DNA of 64,000 bases. It comes from Pseudomonadales bacterium (GTDB taxonomy: Bacteria; Pseudomonadota; Gammaproteobacteria; Pseudomonadales; Ketobacteraceae). Where the stretch lies: contig NZXG01000048.1 of NCBI GenBank assembly GCA_002701845.1, forward strand, positions 97,171 through 161,170. Direction: 5' to 3'. Below the pieces are notes generated by a model. The model saw only the letters and a program-made list of their open reading frames with translations. It did not search any database and was not told the DNA's origin. Shown here piece by piece: positions 38,969-48,739 of the stretch. The position numbers were made by a program, and so were the translations under genes. Positions within the stretch are counted from its first letter, which is position 1; every line of letters begins with the position of its first letter.

Positions 38969-41900
38969 ATGGAAGGGAATCGTTTCAATCCGTTTTTATT
39001 GGGGCTGATGATTGTATTCAGTTGCGCCTATGCCCGTGCCGATGTGATAGCGGATGGTTCTGCTCCCCCATCGCAACAGCCCGACATCACCTCCGCCAGC
39101 AATGGTGTGCCCCTGGTGAACATCCAAACCCCCAGCAAAGCTGGAGTCTCACGCAATCATTACCAGCAGTTCGACGTTGAACGGCAAGGCGTCATTTTAA
39201 ATAATGCGCAGACCAATGTGACGACCCAGCTGGGTGGCTGGGTGCAAGGCAATCCCAATCTCAGTGGTGGTACCGCTCGCGTTATATTAAACGAAATCAA
39301 TGCCAATGATCCGTCCCGTTTGAACGGCTACGTGGAAGTTGGCGGCGACCGGGCGCAAGTCGTGATCGCCAATCCGGCTGGAATCACCCGTGATGGCTGT
39401 GGCTTTATCAACGCCAACCGTGCCAGCTTAACCACCGGCCAACTGCGCGTTGAAGATGGGCAATGGCAAGGCTACGACGTGCAAACGGGCACTTTACGAA
39501 TAGAAGGTCAGGGGTTGGATTCCCGCACCGCCCAATATACCGATCTAATCAGCCAAGCCGTGGAAGTTAATGCCGGTGTTTGGGCGGAAACCCTCAATGT
39601 CGTTGCCGGGCAAGGTGTGGTATCTGCCGATACACAATCTGTTAACGCCAAAGCTAACCCCGCCGGCGCGCCGGTGGTGGCGATTGATGTTGCCGAGTTG
39701 GGCGGCATGTACGCCAACAGCATTCGGCTGGTGGGTAATCAATCCGGAGTCGGCGTACGCAATGCCGGGCAAATTGGCGTGGCTGCAGGCCAGGTTCAGA
39801 TAAGTGCCGATGGCCGGATTGAGAATACGGGTTTAATCAGTGCCGGATCGGTGGCGGCTCGCACCGATGACGCCTTGCACAATGCCGGTGACCTGCACGG
39901 AGTAACTCTGAATTTAACGCAGTACAGCTTGCAAAACGATGGCAATATTAAAACCACCGACCTGACCATAGCCGGTGATCGGGTTACCAACAACGCCGAT
40001 ATTGATTCAGGATCCGGCCAGATCAACTCACAAACACTCAACAATACGGGGGCGATTCGTGTTCAAGCACTAGCCGCCGAGAACACCTCCACCATCAATA
40101 CCGGCACCATCGATGTGGCCGATTTAACCCTCAACACCGCATCCCTGGATAATCAGGATACCTTGACTGTGGACCGGGCCACGGTGAATGCAACAGAGTC
40201 CCTTGCCAATAGCGGTGTGATGCAGGGCGGTTCTTTTACGGTCGCAACGGAAAACCTGAATAACAGTGGCGCCATCACTGGAGCCAGCCTGAATGCAGAC
40301 ACCACCCTGGCTACCAATACGGGTGTGGTGAACACCGATACGTTATTCTGGCGAACCACGGCGCTGGACAATATCGGCAGCGGAAAACTCTACGGCGATC
40401 AACTGGCGTTGGCGGCGGCCACCCTCAACAATACCGCGAATGGCACAGACGCCCCGGTGATTGCCGCTCGCGAAACGCTCGCGCTTGGTGTGAACACCCT
40501 CAATAACCAGGATCATGGGTTGATCTTCAGTGCCGGTGATTTACATATCGGCGGTGATATCGACAATCGAGGGCATGCTGTAGGGCAGGCCAATACTTTG
40601 AATAATCTCAGCGCCACCATCCAGGCTCAAGGGGACATGGCCCTGGCGGTGGAGCAGATTATTAATCGAAACGAGCATTTGGAAACTGAAGTTTTTGAGG
40701 TGTCCAGGGAGGACCGTTATGAATACAGAGGTTCCGGCTCACCTAATCGGTATAACCGAGATGAAGTAGGATTTCGCCGTCATGACAAAGCTCAATACCT
40801 GCGTACGCCAGAGGACACTTATCGCAGCTATTATCGCTATATTTATACTCGTACCATAGAGGAGGAACAGGTCACTCAAAGTGATCCGGCCCGGATCTTG
40901 GCCGGTGGTGGCATCCATCTCATCAGTAACGGGATCAGCAATGAAGACAGCCAAATTCTCGCTGGGGGTACAATCAGCGGTGATTCCGAGAACCTGAACA
41001 ATATTTCCACCCCTGGCTTTCGTCGAATAAGCGACGCCGGTCAGGTGACCAGCTACTGGCGCTATAAGAAAAGGCACGCAGGCGGCACCAAAACCAGCTA
41101 TAACACGCGCAGTAGAACCAGCGCCTACCTCCCCGCCGATGTAATCACCAGGCCGAGCCTTGATCTGGCCATTGCCACCGAATACGCCAATGTTCTAAAC
41201 CCCGCTATTGATTTGCCCTATCGCGCCGATGCCAGCGTCAATTTACCCAACAACAGCCTTTACCGCATCCAGCCTGGGGCTCCGCAAGGTTATCTGGTAG
41301 AAACCGACCCTCGCTTTGCCGATTACGATTCATGGTTGTCCAGCGATTATATGCTGGATCAACTGGGGCTCGACCCAGCATTGACGCAAATGCGTCTGGG
41401 CGATGGTTTTTACGAGCAACAACTGATTCGTGAACAAATGGCTGACTTAATCGGCCGCCGCTTTTTTACCCGTTACGCCGACGACGAAGCACAGTTCCGC
41501 GCATTAATGGATTCGGGTGTGGCTTTTGCGCAAAGCCATGATATTCGTCCTGGCATTGCACTCACTGCTGATCAAATGAATCAATTGACCGAACCCATGG
41601 TCTGGTTAGTGCAAAAAAGCGTTACCTTGCCTGATGGGAATAAGGTGCAGGCTCTTGCACCCCAGCTGTATCCCGCCAGAGGCAATGCCACCAGGCCAGC
41701 GGGTAGCCTGGTGGCTGCCAATCAAATCAAGCTGGACATGAGCGGCAATTTCAACAACAGCGGCACAGTGAGCACCGAACAGGATCTTACTCTGAGCGCG
41801 CAAAACATTAACCACGAAGCCGGAAGTCTCCAGGGCGATGCAATTATATTGAGCGCCCGTGAGGACTATACTCAGCAAGGGGCCGATATCACGGCCAACA

Positions 41901-44900
41901 ACGGCGTTACGATCACTGCGAATAACAACCTATCCGTTGCCACGTCCACCAACCGTAGCCAAACGGACCAAAGTCAAAAAACCCATGTGGATCAAGTGGC
42001 GCATATCACCGTGGCTAGCGGCGCAGTAAATGCCTCCGCCGGTAATGACCTGTCTGTTACTGGGGCACAGGTCACCGCAGACGGTATTCAACTCACTGCT
42101 GGCAACGACCTGATTCTGGGCACCGTCACCGGTGAGGAAACCAGCCAATTAAAATGGTCGGGAGATAACCACTACCAGGAGTCTACTATCGAACACGTTG
42201 GCAGCCAACTCGATAGCCAGGGCTCGGTGCAACTGCAAGCCGATCGCGATTTAAGCGTCACCGCCACCGCGATCACCAGTGCTGAAGGTGCAGTAGCACT
42301 CGATGCCAGCCGTGACCTGACCATTGCCGCCGCCAAAAACCAGCAACACATTGATGCCCACACTCCCACCAGTGAGCACACCGCACGCTACGATCAACAT
42401 GCATTAGCCACTATCCAAAGCGCCACGGGCAGCACGGTTAGCGCAGGGCGGGATCTCACGCTCACCGGTTCCGACCTTAATTCCCAAGGCACCACTGAAC
42501 TCAGTGCCGGCGGCGACACGAAAATCAGCGCCGTGGTGGACACCCAATACCATTATAACCACGAAGAGCAAGACGATAGTTTTGGGCGCAGCGAAGCCTG
42601 GACCGATGAAACCCTGGAAAGCACAGTAGTGGGGGGCAATATCACCAGCGGCGGTGATCTCCTAATCAACGCCCATAAGAATAGTGACGCTGAAATTGTC
42701 ACCCGCGGGAGTGGCGAAACCACTTTGATCGGTGCCACATTGAACAGCGGCGGCGATATCGCCATAGCCGGTGACGAAGGGGTGACGATAAGTGCACTGC
42801 AAACTCAATCCATGGATTTTCACCAACATAAAAAAAGCAGTACCTTCGGTCTGGAAAAAACAGACCGGGGCCAAGCCGCCCAAAGCACTCAATTACACGC
42901 CTTTAGCAGTACCAGTGGCGGCCACACTCAGCTGTATTCCGGCCGTAACCTGAAACTGATCGCCGCCGATGTTCAAGCGCAAGGCGACATTAATCTGGAA
43001 GCGGTGGATCAACTGCTGATTGCCGCCGGTGAAGTGCTTCACAGCCATGACCAATGGAGCGAAACCAGTAAAGCGTTTAGCGGCGGTCACGTCTACGAAA
43101 GCGAACAACACCGCAGCGGCCAAACCGTGGCCAGCCATCAAGCCTCCACCCTGATAGCGGGCGGCCAGATCAACGGGCAAATGGGGGAGGGGCATATTGC
43201 GGGTTCCGATCTGCACGGCTCCCAGGGTATCGACCTGCTAGCCGATAGCGCCAACATCCGCGTGGAAGCGTCTCAAACTAACGTGAGTCGCTATCAATTT
43301 GATAGAACCATCACTGTCGGCTTTGGGGATGTGGCCGAAAACCTTTCCCGTCCGGATGAATGGGTAGAAACCAAAGACGGTCGCGCCACTGTTAAACTGG
43401 CCAATGCTGACTACGCTCAAAGTCAATCTGATAACACGGCCTTGAGCCACCGCAACGCCCAACTGACCAGTGATGATTCAATAAATCTCAACGCGCAAAC
43501 CGGCGCTATTGAGCTGGTGGGAACGGATATAATCGCTGATACCGACCAAAACCAAAGGGGCGATATTGCCTTGAGTGCCGCCCAAGGTATTACCCTCACT
43601 GATACTATCGACACCCAATCCTTCCGCAGCGAATCCACCGTTGGTAGCGCTGAACTCAGCGCAGTAGTACAACATCAGGCAGTGGAAGTGGCCACCGCCG
43701 CCCACAACCTGGAAGAAGCTACCGAAGCCCTGCACAGTGCAAAGCGGGAATATAAAGACTACCAGCGCAACCTCGATCAACTGAAAGAAAAACTCACTCA
43801 ACTGGAAAACGATTACCGAGCCGGTGAACCCGGCATCACTCAGGGTGATCTGGTGGAATTGCGCAGCGTTATCCAGGACGTCAAAGACGGCGAAGACTGG
43901 TATAAAACCGGCATCGCACTGGCCGCCGCCAATGTGGCCAGTGCCACCACCAATCTCTTGGCGCAAACCGCCGCCGCGGCCCAAAGCGCGGGCAACTATG
44001 GGTTTAACGCCGGTCTTCAGCTGGACATAGATGCCCAACAATCACAGCAGGAAAGCCTGACCACCACCAGCGTCGCCTCCAGCCTTGGCGGCGAAAATAT
44101 TCGGTTGCAAACCGATGGCCACACCACAATCCGAGGCAGCCACCTCCAGGCTAACAACCAATTGGCCATTGATACCGATACGTTGGAAATCGTTGCCGGT
44201 AAAAACACCCACCAAGCCAGCGAGCAATCCCGGCAAGGCCATGTTACTGCCCAATGGATGGTATACGGCAACGGCGGTCCCAGCGTTACCGCCAGCTTCG
44301 ACCGCCGCCAGGCAGACAACAAAAGCACCACTTATACCAATAGCACCTTACTGGCCAACAACGTAGCCATCTTGTCCCAAGGTGATGCCGAAATTACCGG
44401 GGCTACCGTTCGTGGCGACGATCAGCTCACCGTCAGTATCGGTGGAGATCTGAACCTGGAATCCCAACGAGATCGCGCCAGCAGTGACAACATCAGTGAA
44501 GGTATGAGCGCTGGTGTTGGTTTAAACGGTGGTCTTGGCAGTGTTAACGGGGGGGCACGCCAAGCCAACGGCTATACCCGCACCACTAAAACGCTGCTCA
44601 CCAGCTTAACCAGCGGTGGTTCGGCAGCGGTGATGGTTGATGGCCACACCGAACTGACCGGTGCGCTCATCGCCACCACGGATGAAAACGGCAAAGACTT
44701 AGGTCAACTGAACTTCCAGACTGGAACTCTGAGCTTCAGCGACCTCAACAACCGCACCATTGTCAGTCAAACGGGTGGCGGAATTACCACCAGCGTGGGC
44801 ATTGGCACCAACCCCACTGGCCCCTTGGATGCCAATTCGGCCCAAGACAACAGTGGCGACGAACTCAACCCCCAATCCACCAACATCAGCTACAACAATA

Positions 44901-46432
44901 ACCAGCAATACGACGCCAGTAAAACCCTGGCCACCTTGGGGCGTGGGAATATTACGGTGGGCGGCACTCAGCTTGAACAGGATGGGGAGCTGACTGAGTC
45001 AGGGCAACAAGAGAGCAGCGCCCTGACTCGACTCAACCGCGATACGGAAAATACCGAGAAAGAACTGTGGAACAGTCAGTACGAACAAAACACCGATGTG
45101 ACCATTGATAATCGGATGTTCACGGAAGATGGTCGTGAACAAATCAAACAAGATTACCAAGACGCCAAAGCCGTGGTTGAAAGTCCCGGTGCGTTAATCG
45201 TTGATCAATACCAACAGGTAAGCCGAACGTTGGCCGCGATGGGTGAAGATGTTCCCGACCATCTGCAAGAACAGCTCAATACCACCGGTGAACAGTTTGT
45301 GGATCAACTGCTGCTGGCAGGAGTTGAACGGGATACGGTGGATCAATTACTGAAAGACGAGCAGTTGATCAGCGGTTTAACCGAGCTCGCCACCGCCAAT
45401 GTCCTGTGTGACAGTAATCCGAATTGCCTGCAACAAGTACAAGCGACAAAAGTAGAACAACCAGTATTACCAGCCCCCACGGGCGAACTCGTTATTGAGA
45501 TTACTGAAGGAGTTGGTGAAAAGCCCCTGGAAATTGCGGTGCAAGGGTTAGGTAAGGTTCAAGGGCGTATTAATGCGCTTATGGAAGTCGATCCTGACAC
45601 CGCTAAAGCGGTGGAAATGGCTATTGGTATAGCCACCGGCGGCCCCACAAAATACGCCATTGGCGAAGTGGTGAATCGAGGAATCCTCGCCATCGCCGGA
45701 GAGGCAATGGAGGAAACCGCCACCAAAGTCACCCATTACGTGGGTGGTGAAATACATGAAATCGGTGAATTCGGTTTTAAGAAAATGCTAGAACGTGAAG
45801 GTCAACTGGTTGACCCAGAAGCCGGTGATAAATATTATGAAACCACCGTGGATGGCATCCAGCTTGGGGCAACGATTGTTGGCTTGGGTGGCGTTGCGGG
45901 CAAGGTGGTTAGTCGGCGTTCGGGTGGTGAGAGTGATTCGGATTTAGGACGTCAGAGTAGTGGGTCAGCCCAAGAGACAAACTCAGTTCCAAACAATGAT
46001 GCTGTTGAAGGCCTGACCTTACGCGCTGAATTTAAAGAGGGGATGGATCTCAAGGAATTCAATCGTAAAATTAATCGTGTTGAAAACGCGATTAATGATG
46101 GTAGGGCTACATCAAACATACCTCATAACATTAGCGACGCAGAACGGCGGTCGCTAACTCGGAAGTATAGAAGAGACTTAAAAAATCGAATTGACTCTTT
46201 CTATGCTAATGACTCTGTTGCCCGTGAGAATGCGTTAAAACGTCTGCGTAACTCTGACATAGACCATATGTTAGATTTGCAATTAGATGGACAAAATGTC
46301 CGTTACAATCTGAAAACTTTGGACTCTAAAGTTAACCAAGAACTAGGTAGACAGTTTTCAACGCAGTTGCCTCGTGGTGAACAAGTGCCAATTATCAGAA
46401 TTGACGTGGATGGTTTACCGGAGACACCATGA
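38969..46432 (+). CDS. CdiA-like filamentous haemagglutinin / contact-dependent inhibition toxin
   Basis: This 2487-aa exoprotein has a signal peptide (ending ARA), a TPS secretion domain (residues ~30-300) with QGNPNL and VVIANPAGITRDGCGFIN, and FHA repeats. A mid region at ~575-930 is non-repetitive, rich in Tyr/Arg, and probably carries the receptor-binding part. FHA-2 type repeats follow to ~1800, with a coiled-coil stretch near 1570-1615 (LEEATEALHSAKREYKDYQRNL). After ~2340 the sequence turns AT-rich and encodes a separate ~145-residue toxin domain with DIDHMLDLQLDGQ ... NLKTLDSKVNQELGRQ (D2432, H2433, N2447), resembling HNH-like nuclease ends of polymorphic toxins. No VENN motif was found before the toxin. 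The immunity gene overlaps its stop (ATGA). Confidence 0.92.
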   Translation: MEGNRFNPFLLGLMIVFSCAYARADVIADGSAPPSQQPDITSASNGVPLVNIQTPSKAGVSRNHYQQFDVERQGVILNNAQTNVTTQLGGWVQGNPNLSGGTARVILNEINANDPSRLNGYVEVGGDRAQVVIANPAGITRDGCGFINANRASLTTGQLRVEDGQWQGYDVQTGTLRIEGQGLDSRTAQYTDLISQAVEVNAGVWAETLNVVAGQGVVSADTQSVNAKANPAGAPVVAIDVAELGGMYANSIRLVGNQSGVGVRNAGQIGVAAGQVQISADGRIENTGLISAGSVAARTDDALHNAGDLHGVTLNLTQYSLQNDGNIKTTDLTIAGDRVTNNADIDSGSGQINSQTLNNTGAIRVQALAAENTSTINTGTIDVADLTLNTASLDNQDTLTVDRATVNATESLANSGVMQGGSFTVATENLNNSGAITGASLNADTTLATNTGVVNTDTLFWRTTALDNIGSGKLYGDQLALAAATLNNTANGTDAPVIAARETLALGVNTLNNQDHGLIFSAGDLHIGGDIDNRGHAVGQANTLNNLSATIQAQGDMALAVEQIINRNEHLETEVFEVSREDRYEYRGSGSPNRYNRDEVGFRRHDKAQYLRTPEDTYRSYYRYIYTRTIEEEQVTQSDPARILAGGGIHLISNGISNEDSQILAGGTISGDSENLNNISTPGFRRISDAGQVTSYWRYKKRHAGGTKTSYNTRSRTSAYLPADVITRPSLDLAIATEYANVLNPAIDLPYRADASVNLPNNSLYRIQPGAPQGYLVETDPRFADYDSWLSSDYMLDQLGLDPALTQMRLGDGFYEQQLIREQMADLIGRRFFTRYADDEAQFRALMDSGVAFAQSHDIRPGIALTADQMNQLTEPMVWLVQKSVTLPDGNKVQALAPQLYPARGNATRPAGSLVAANQIKLDMSGNFNNSGTVSTEQDLTLSAQNINHEAGSLQGDAIILSAREDYTQQGADITANNGVTITANNNLSVATSTNRSQTDQSQKTHVDQVAHITVASGAVNASAGNDLSVTGAQVTADGIQLTAGNDLILGTVTGEETSQLKWSGDNHYQESTIEHVGSQLDSQGSVQLQADRDLSVTATAITSAEGAVALDASRDLTIAAAKNQQHIDAHTPTSEHTARYDQHALATIQSATGSTVSAGRDLTLTGSDLNSQGTTELSAGGDTKISAVVDTQYHYNHEEQDDSFGRSEAWTDETLESTVVGGNITSGGDLLINAHKNSDAEIVTRGSGETTLIGATLNSGGDIAIAGDEGVTISALQTQSMDFHQHKKSSTFGLEKTDRGQAAQSTQLHAFSSTSGGHTQLYSGRNLKLIAADVQAQGDINLEAVDQLLIAAGEVLHSHDQWSETSKAFSGGHVYESEQHRSGQTVASHQASTLIAGGQINGQMGEGHIAGSDLHGSQGIDLLADSANIRVEASQTNVSRYQFDRTITVGFGDVAENLSRPDEWVETKDGRATVKLANADYAQSQSDNTALSHRNAQLTSDDSINLNAQTGAIELVGTDIIADTDQNQRGDIALSAAQGITLTDTIDTQSFRSESTVGSAELSAVVQHQAVEVATAAHNLEEATEALHSAKREYKDYQRNLDQLKEKLTQLENDYRAGEPGITQGDLVELRSVIQDVKDGEDWYKTGIALAAANVASATTNLLAQTAAAAQSAGNYGFNAGLQLDIDAQQSQQESLTTTSVASSLGGENIRLQTDGHTTIRGSHLQANNQLAIDTDTLEIVAGKNTHQASEQSRQGHVTAQWMVYGNGGPSVTASFDRRQADNKSTTYTNSTLLANNVAILSQGDAEITGATVRGDDQLTVSIGGDLNLESQRDRASSDNISEGMSAGVGLNGGLGSVNGGARQANGYTRTTKTLLTSLTSGGSAAVMVDGHTELTGALIATTDENGKDLGQLNFQTGTLSFSDLNNRTIVSQTGGGITTSVGIGTNPTGPLDANSAQDNSGDELNPQSTNISYNNNQQYDASKTLATLGRGNITVGGTQLEQDGELTESGQQESSALTRLNRDTENTEKELWNSQYEQNTDVTIDNRMFTEDGREQIKQDYQDAKAVVESPGALIVDQYQQVSRTLAAMGEDVPDHLQEQLNTTGEQFVDQLLLAGVERDTVDQLLKDEQLISGLTELATANVLCDSNPNCLQQVQATKVEQPVLPAPTGELVIEITEGVGEKPLEIAVQGLGKVQGRINALMEVDPDTAKAVEMAIGIATGGPTKYAIGEVVNRGILAIAGEAMEETATKVTHYVGGEIHEIGEFGFKKMLEREGQLVDPEAGDKYYETTVDGIQLGATIVGLGGVAGKVVSRRSGGESDSDLGRQSSGSAQETNSVPNNDAVEGLTLRAEFKEGMDLKEFNRKINRVENAINDGRATSNIPHNISDAERRSLTRKYRRDLKNRIDSFYANDSVARENALKRLRNSDIDHMLDLQLDGQNVRYNLKTLDSKVNQELGRQFSTQLPRGEQVPIIRIDVDGLPETP

Positions 46433-46911
46433 GTTCAGTAACTATTATTGAGAAAGCTATTAAGTCAGGCGTTCTTATCGAAGGCTTGGCTGTGATCCCC
46501 GATAAGGGGGCAACTAATGAAGAAATAACCCAGGAAGAATCTAGGTTGCCTCGAAGGCTCTCTGATCAACATAAAGCCTTGCTAAGGCGTTGGAATGGTA
46601 TGAATATGGATGTTATGCGTTTATACGGGTGTGCAAACGTTCACCCAGAATTACGTCAATTATCTGATGCGCAAACAGACATGTTTACAGGTGTTTGCAA
46701 TTATATTGTGTTTGGTGATGACCCGTCAGGCTTTATGTATGCAGAAGGTGACGATGGTGTTATTTATTCTGTTCAAGTGTCGACGGGGAATGTTAAAGAG
46801 TTAGCCAGCAGTTTAGATGATTTTTTCGAAAGGTTAGTTTTTGGAAAAGATGCCAAAGATTTCGGCGGTACAGATTGGGAAGAAGAGCTTAGGGATGTAG
46901 GGTTGCTCTAA
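46429..46911 (+). CDS. SMI1/KNR4 (SUKH)-family immunity protein
   Basis: This 160-aa cytoplasmic protein overlaps the end of the CdiA-like gene by 4 bp. The SUKH-type pattern is visible: an N-terminal EITQEESRLPRRLSDQHKALLRRWNG helix pair, a central strand region (VFGDDPSGFMYAEGDDGVIYSVQV) and a C-terminal SLDDFFERLVFG. Proteins of this superfamily are common immunity partners of nuclease toxins, so it should neutralise the preceding toxin domain. It shares the low GC of the toxin module. Confidence 0.85.
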   Translation: MSSVTIIEKAIKSGVLIEGLAVIPDKGATNEEITQEESRLPRRLSDQHKALLRRWNGMNMDVMRLYGCANVHPELRQLSDAQTDMFTGVCNYIVFGDDPSGFMYAEGDDGVIYSVQVSTGNVKELASSLDDFFERLVFGKDAKDFGGTDWEEELRDVGLL

Positions 46912-46929
46912 TTCTCTAATACCCACTTT

Positions 46930-46963
46930 ACTAAAAGCCCAGCCCTTGTGCTGGGCTTTTAGT
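46930..46963. terminator. bidirectional intrinsic terminator after the immunity gene
   Basis: This is a perfect 14-bp stem (arms ACTAAAAGCCCAGC and GCTGGGCTTTTAGT) with a 6-base loop CCTTGT. The arms start and end in A/T runs, so it can stop transcription from both sides: the CDI operon from the left and the decayed regulator remnant from the right. Confidence 0.88.
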
Positions 46964-46964
46964 G

Positions 46965-47120
46965 TTATGAAGCCTGCTGTTGTTGGATTAAGGCATCAAG
47001 CATTTCACTAATGAATTTCTGCTTAGAGCGGGGCAGTTTATGGACCTGTTCTATTTGCTGTTCAAGCTTCGATTTTGGCCCGCGCTTTCTCTTAACCTCT
47101 GATGTCGTTGATTCCCCCAT
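46965..47120 (-). pseudogene. C-terminal remnant of an XRE-type regulator
   Basis: A 51-codon frame ending QQQQAS contains RKRGPKSKLEQQIEQVHK, then LPRSKQKFISEMLDALIQ. This pattern is familiar as the tail of XRE-family regulators that pair with toxins. The N-terminal helix-turn-helix is missing: upstream in the same strand is a different, PemK-like fragment. Its stop abuts the bidirectional terminator. Identification by eye only. Confidence 0.45.
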
Positions 47121-47462
47121 TAACTCCACGACCGTAGTCCCAAAAAATTGTTTGCGGCGTTTTCTGCAGACCTTGCTGATCGGTGGCAGAAAGTTGCCCC
47201 ATGACTTTAACTATCTGCGTTTGTTCAAGCGTAGCAATCAATGGCTTGAGCACGGATGGTTTAACAGACCAGCTTGCTGCCAGTCTTTTAAAACATATTC
47301 ACCAAAAGCCAACGGTTGGCGTATCTGGCTGGTGATGGCCATCAAGATGACATCCGGTCGCCCTTGTTGGTAGGTGGTATCGCTGATCACCACGGCAGGG
47401 CGTTTCTTGGTGGCTTGCAGGTTGGTGAAGGGAAAACCCACCAACACCACATCACCAAATTT
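47092..47462 (-). pseudogene. PemK/MazF-family toxin remnant, frameshifted and without start
   Basis: On the minus strand, FGDVVLVGFPFTNLQATKKRPAVVISDTTYQQGRPDVILMAITSQ is a typical PemK/MazF N-terminal half, but the start codon region is lost at 47462. Near 47250 the frame breaks: the continuation SVLKPLIATLEQTQIVKVMGQLSA-like (VLKPLIATLEQ...) is in the next frame. The expected Pro-Ser-Val-Leu-Lys junction suggests a small deletion. The gene cannot give a full toxin. Confidence 0.75.
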
Positions 47463-47877
47463 ACATGTATTAGTTCAGATATTGAAAAAACAATAATTGA
47501 TGAAGTCAGAGGCTCTATTGAAAGAATTATTCATCAGTCAATTCTTTCGTTAAATAACTCTGGGTTCAATTTTGAAGCGGATAGGACTCAAGTAGGAATC
47601 TGGATAGATAAACAAAAGAATATTGAATTGAACATACAAACTATTGTGTCAGTCTCGTGCCAGGAAGTAGCGGCACATTCTGTTCTGTTAGAAGACAATG
47701 AGCAAATCGACATCGAAAACAGTTTTTATAAGATGGTGGAAGAAGGGGTGGATGAAAAGGCTTGTATGCTGGCTTCGCTTGAGGGAGATATTGCTAATGG
47801 CGGCTTTGAACAACTCTTTTTGAATAAAGATTGTGAATTCATCAATTCAGCACTTAATCTTTTAAAAGCTATCGGAG
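47463..47877 (+). pseudogene. DUF4375-like (DMP19) fragment, probable orphan immunity gene
   Basis: This AT-rich open frame of ~138 codons lacks a usable start (its left edge fuses to the PemK remnant) and is cut on the right by the IS21 element at 47878. It contains EKACMLASLEGDIANGGFEQLFLN, which looks like the W/LxLxGExxNGGFxQxFxN core of the DUF4375 family, often found among toxin-immunity neighbours. An orphan immunity role is inferred from its place downstream of a CDI locus. Confidence 0.5.
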
Positions 47878-47963
47878 TGCATATTCCGGCGAACTTGATC
47901 AGTCATTCTGGAAGTATTTGATCACCTCAACCACGTAATGCATTGGGTCGGATATTAGCAACC

Positions 47964-48716
47964 TTACTGATCAAGTGCAGCAGATTCACTCAATGTTTTT
48001 CTCATTGATTCTCCTTTCAGTTTGAGCTTGTGGCTGTTATGCAGCAGTCGGTCCAGAATGGCGTCAGCCAACGTGGCATCGCCGATGGCCTTGTGCCATT
48101 GCGTGATGGGTAACTGGCTGGTGATTAGGGTGGATTTCAGGCCATGGCGGTCTTCCATGATCTCCAGCAGATCGTTGCGCTGGCTGAGTGTCATTTTTTC
48201 CAGCCCCCAGTCGTCCAACACCAGCAGGTCCGTCTTTGCCAGTTGCTGAATCAGCTTGGGGAAGCGTCCATCGCCGTGAGCGATACTGAGGCTTTCCAGC
48301 AAGCGCGAGGTGCGGAAGTAACGCACCGATAAACCATGGCGGCACGCCTGCGTGGCCAGCACACAGCCAAGATAGGTCTTGCCGCAGCCGGTGGGCCCTG
48401 TGATCAGCACGTTATGATGCTGGTGTATCCATTGGCTACTGAGCAGGTCGGCGAACTGGCCTTTGATCAGCCCACGCGGGTGACGGTAATCGATATCTTC
48501 CGGATAGGCCTGAAGCTTGAGCTTGGCCGCCTTGAGTAGCCGGCTGATCTTGTTGTTGTCCCGGTGGCAGGTTTCCCGGTCGACCAGTAGGGCCAGGCGC
48601 TCCTCGAACCCCAACTCTTCGTGGGTGCCGGGTTGCGATAGCTGTTGCTCCAGGCCGTCGGCCATGCCGGTGAGCTTGAGTGTCCGCAGTGCTTGCAGGG
48701 TTTGGTTGTTCATCAT
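47964..48716 (-). CDS. istB: IS21 family transposition helper ATPase IstB
   Basis: This 250-aa AAA+ ATPase has Walker A GPTGCGKTYLG and Walker B LLVLDDWGLEKM, plus the N-terminal IstB domain (ALRTLKLTGMADGLEQQL). It assists the IstA transposase in target choice. AAGGAG lies 7 bp before the ATG. It looks intact. Confidence 0.95.
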   Translation of the reverse strand: MMNNQTLQALRTLKLTGMADGLEQQLSQPGTHEELGFEERLALLVDRETCHRDNNKISRLLKAAKLKLQAYPEDIDYRHPRGLIKGQFADLLSSQWIHQHHNVLITGPTGCGKTYLGCVLATQACRHGLSVRYFRTSRLLESLSIAHGDGRFPKLIQQLAKTDLLVLDDWGLEKMTLSQRNDLLEIMEDRHGLKSTLITSQLPITQWHKAIGDATLADAILDRLLHNSHKLKLKGESMRKTLSESAALDQ

Positions 48717-48739
48717 GGTATTGCTCCTTAGGGTGGGTG

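Noticed and set aside
47316..47921. A single 201-codon plus-strand gene
   Set aside because: Its first third is antisense to the PemK remnant and its last codons lie in the IS21 end; only the middle is a real gene fragment.
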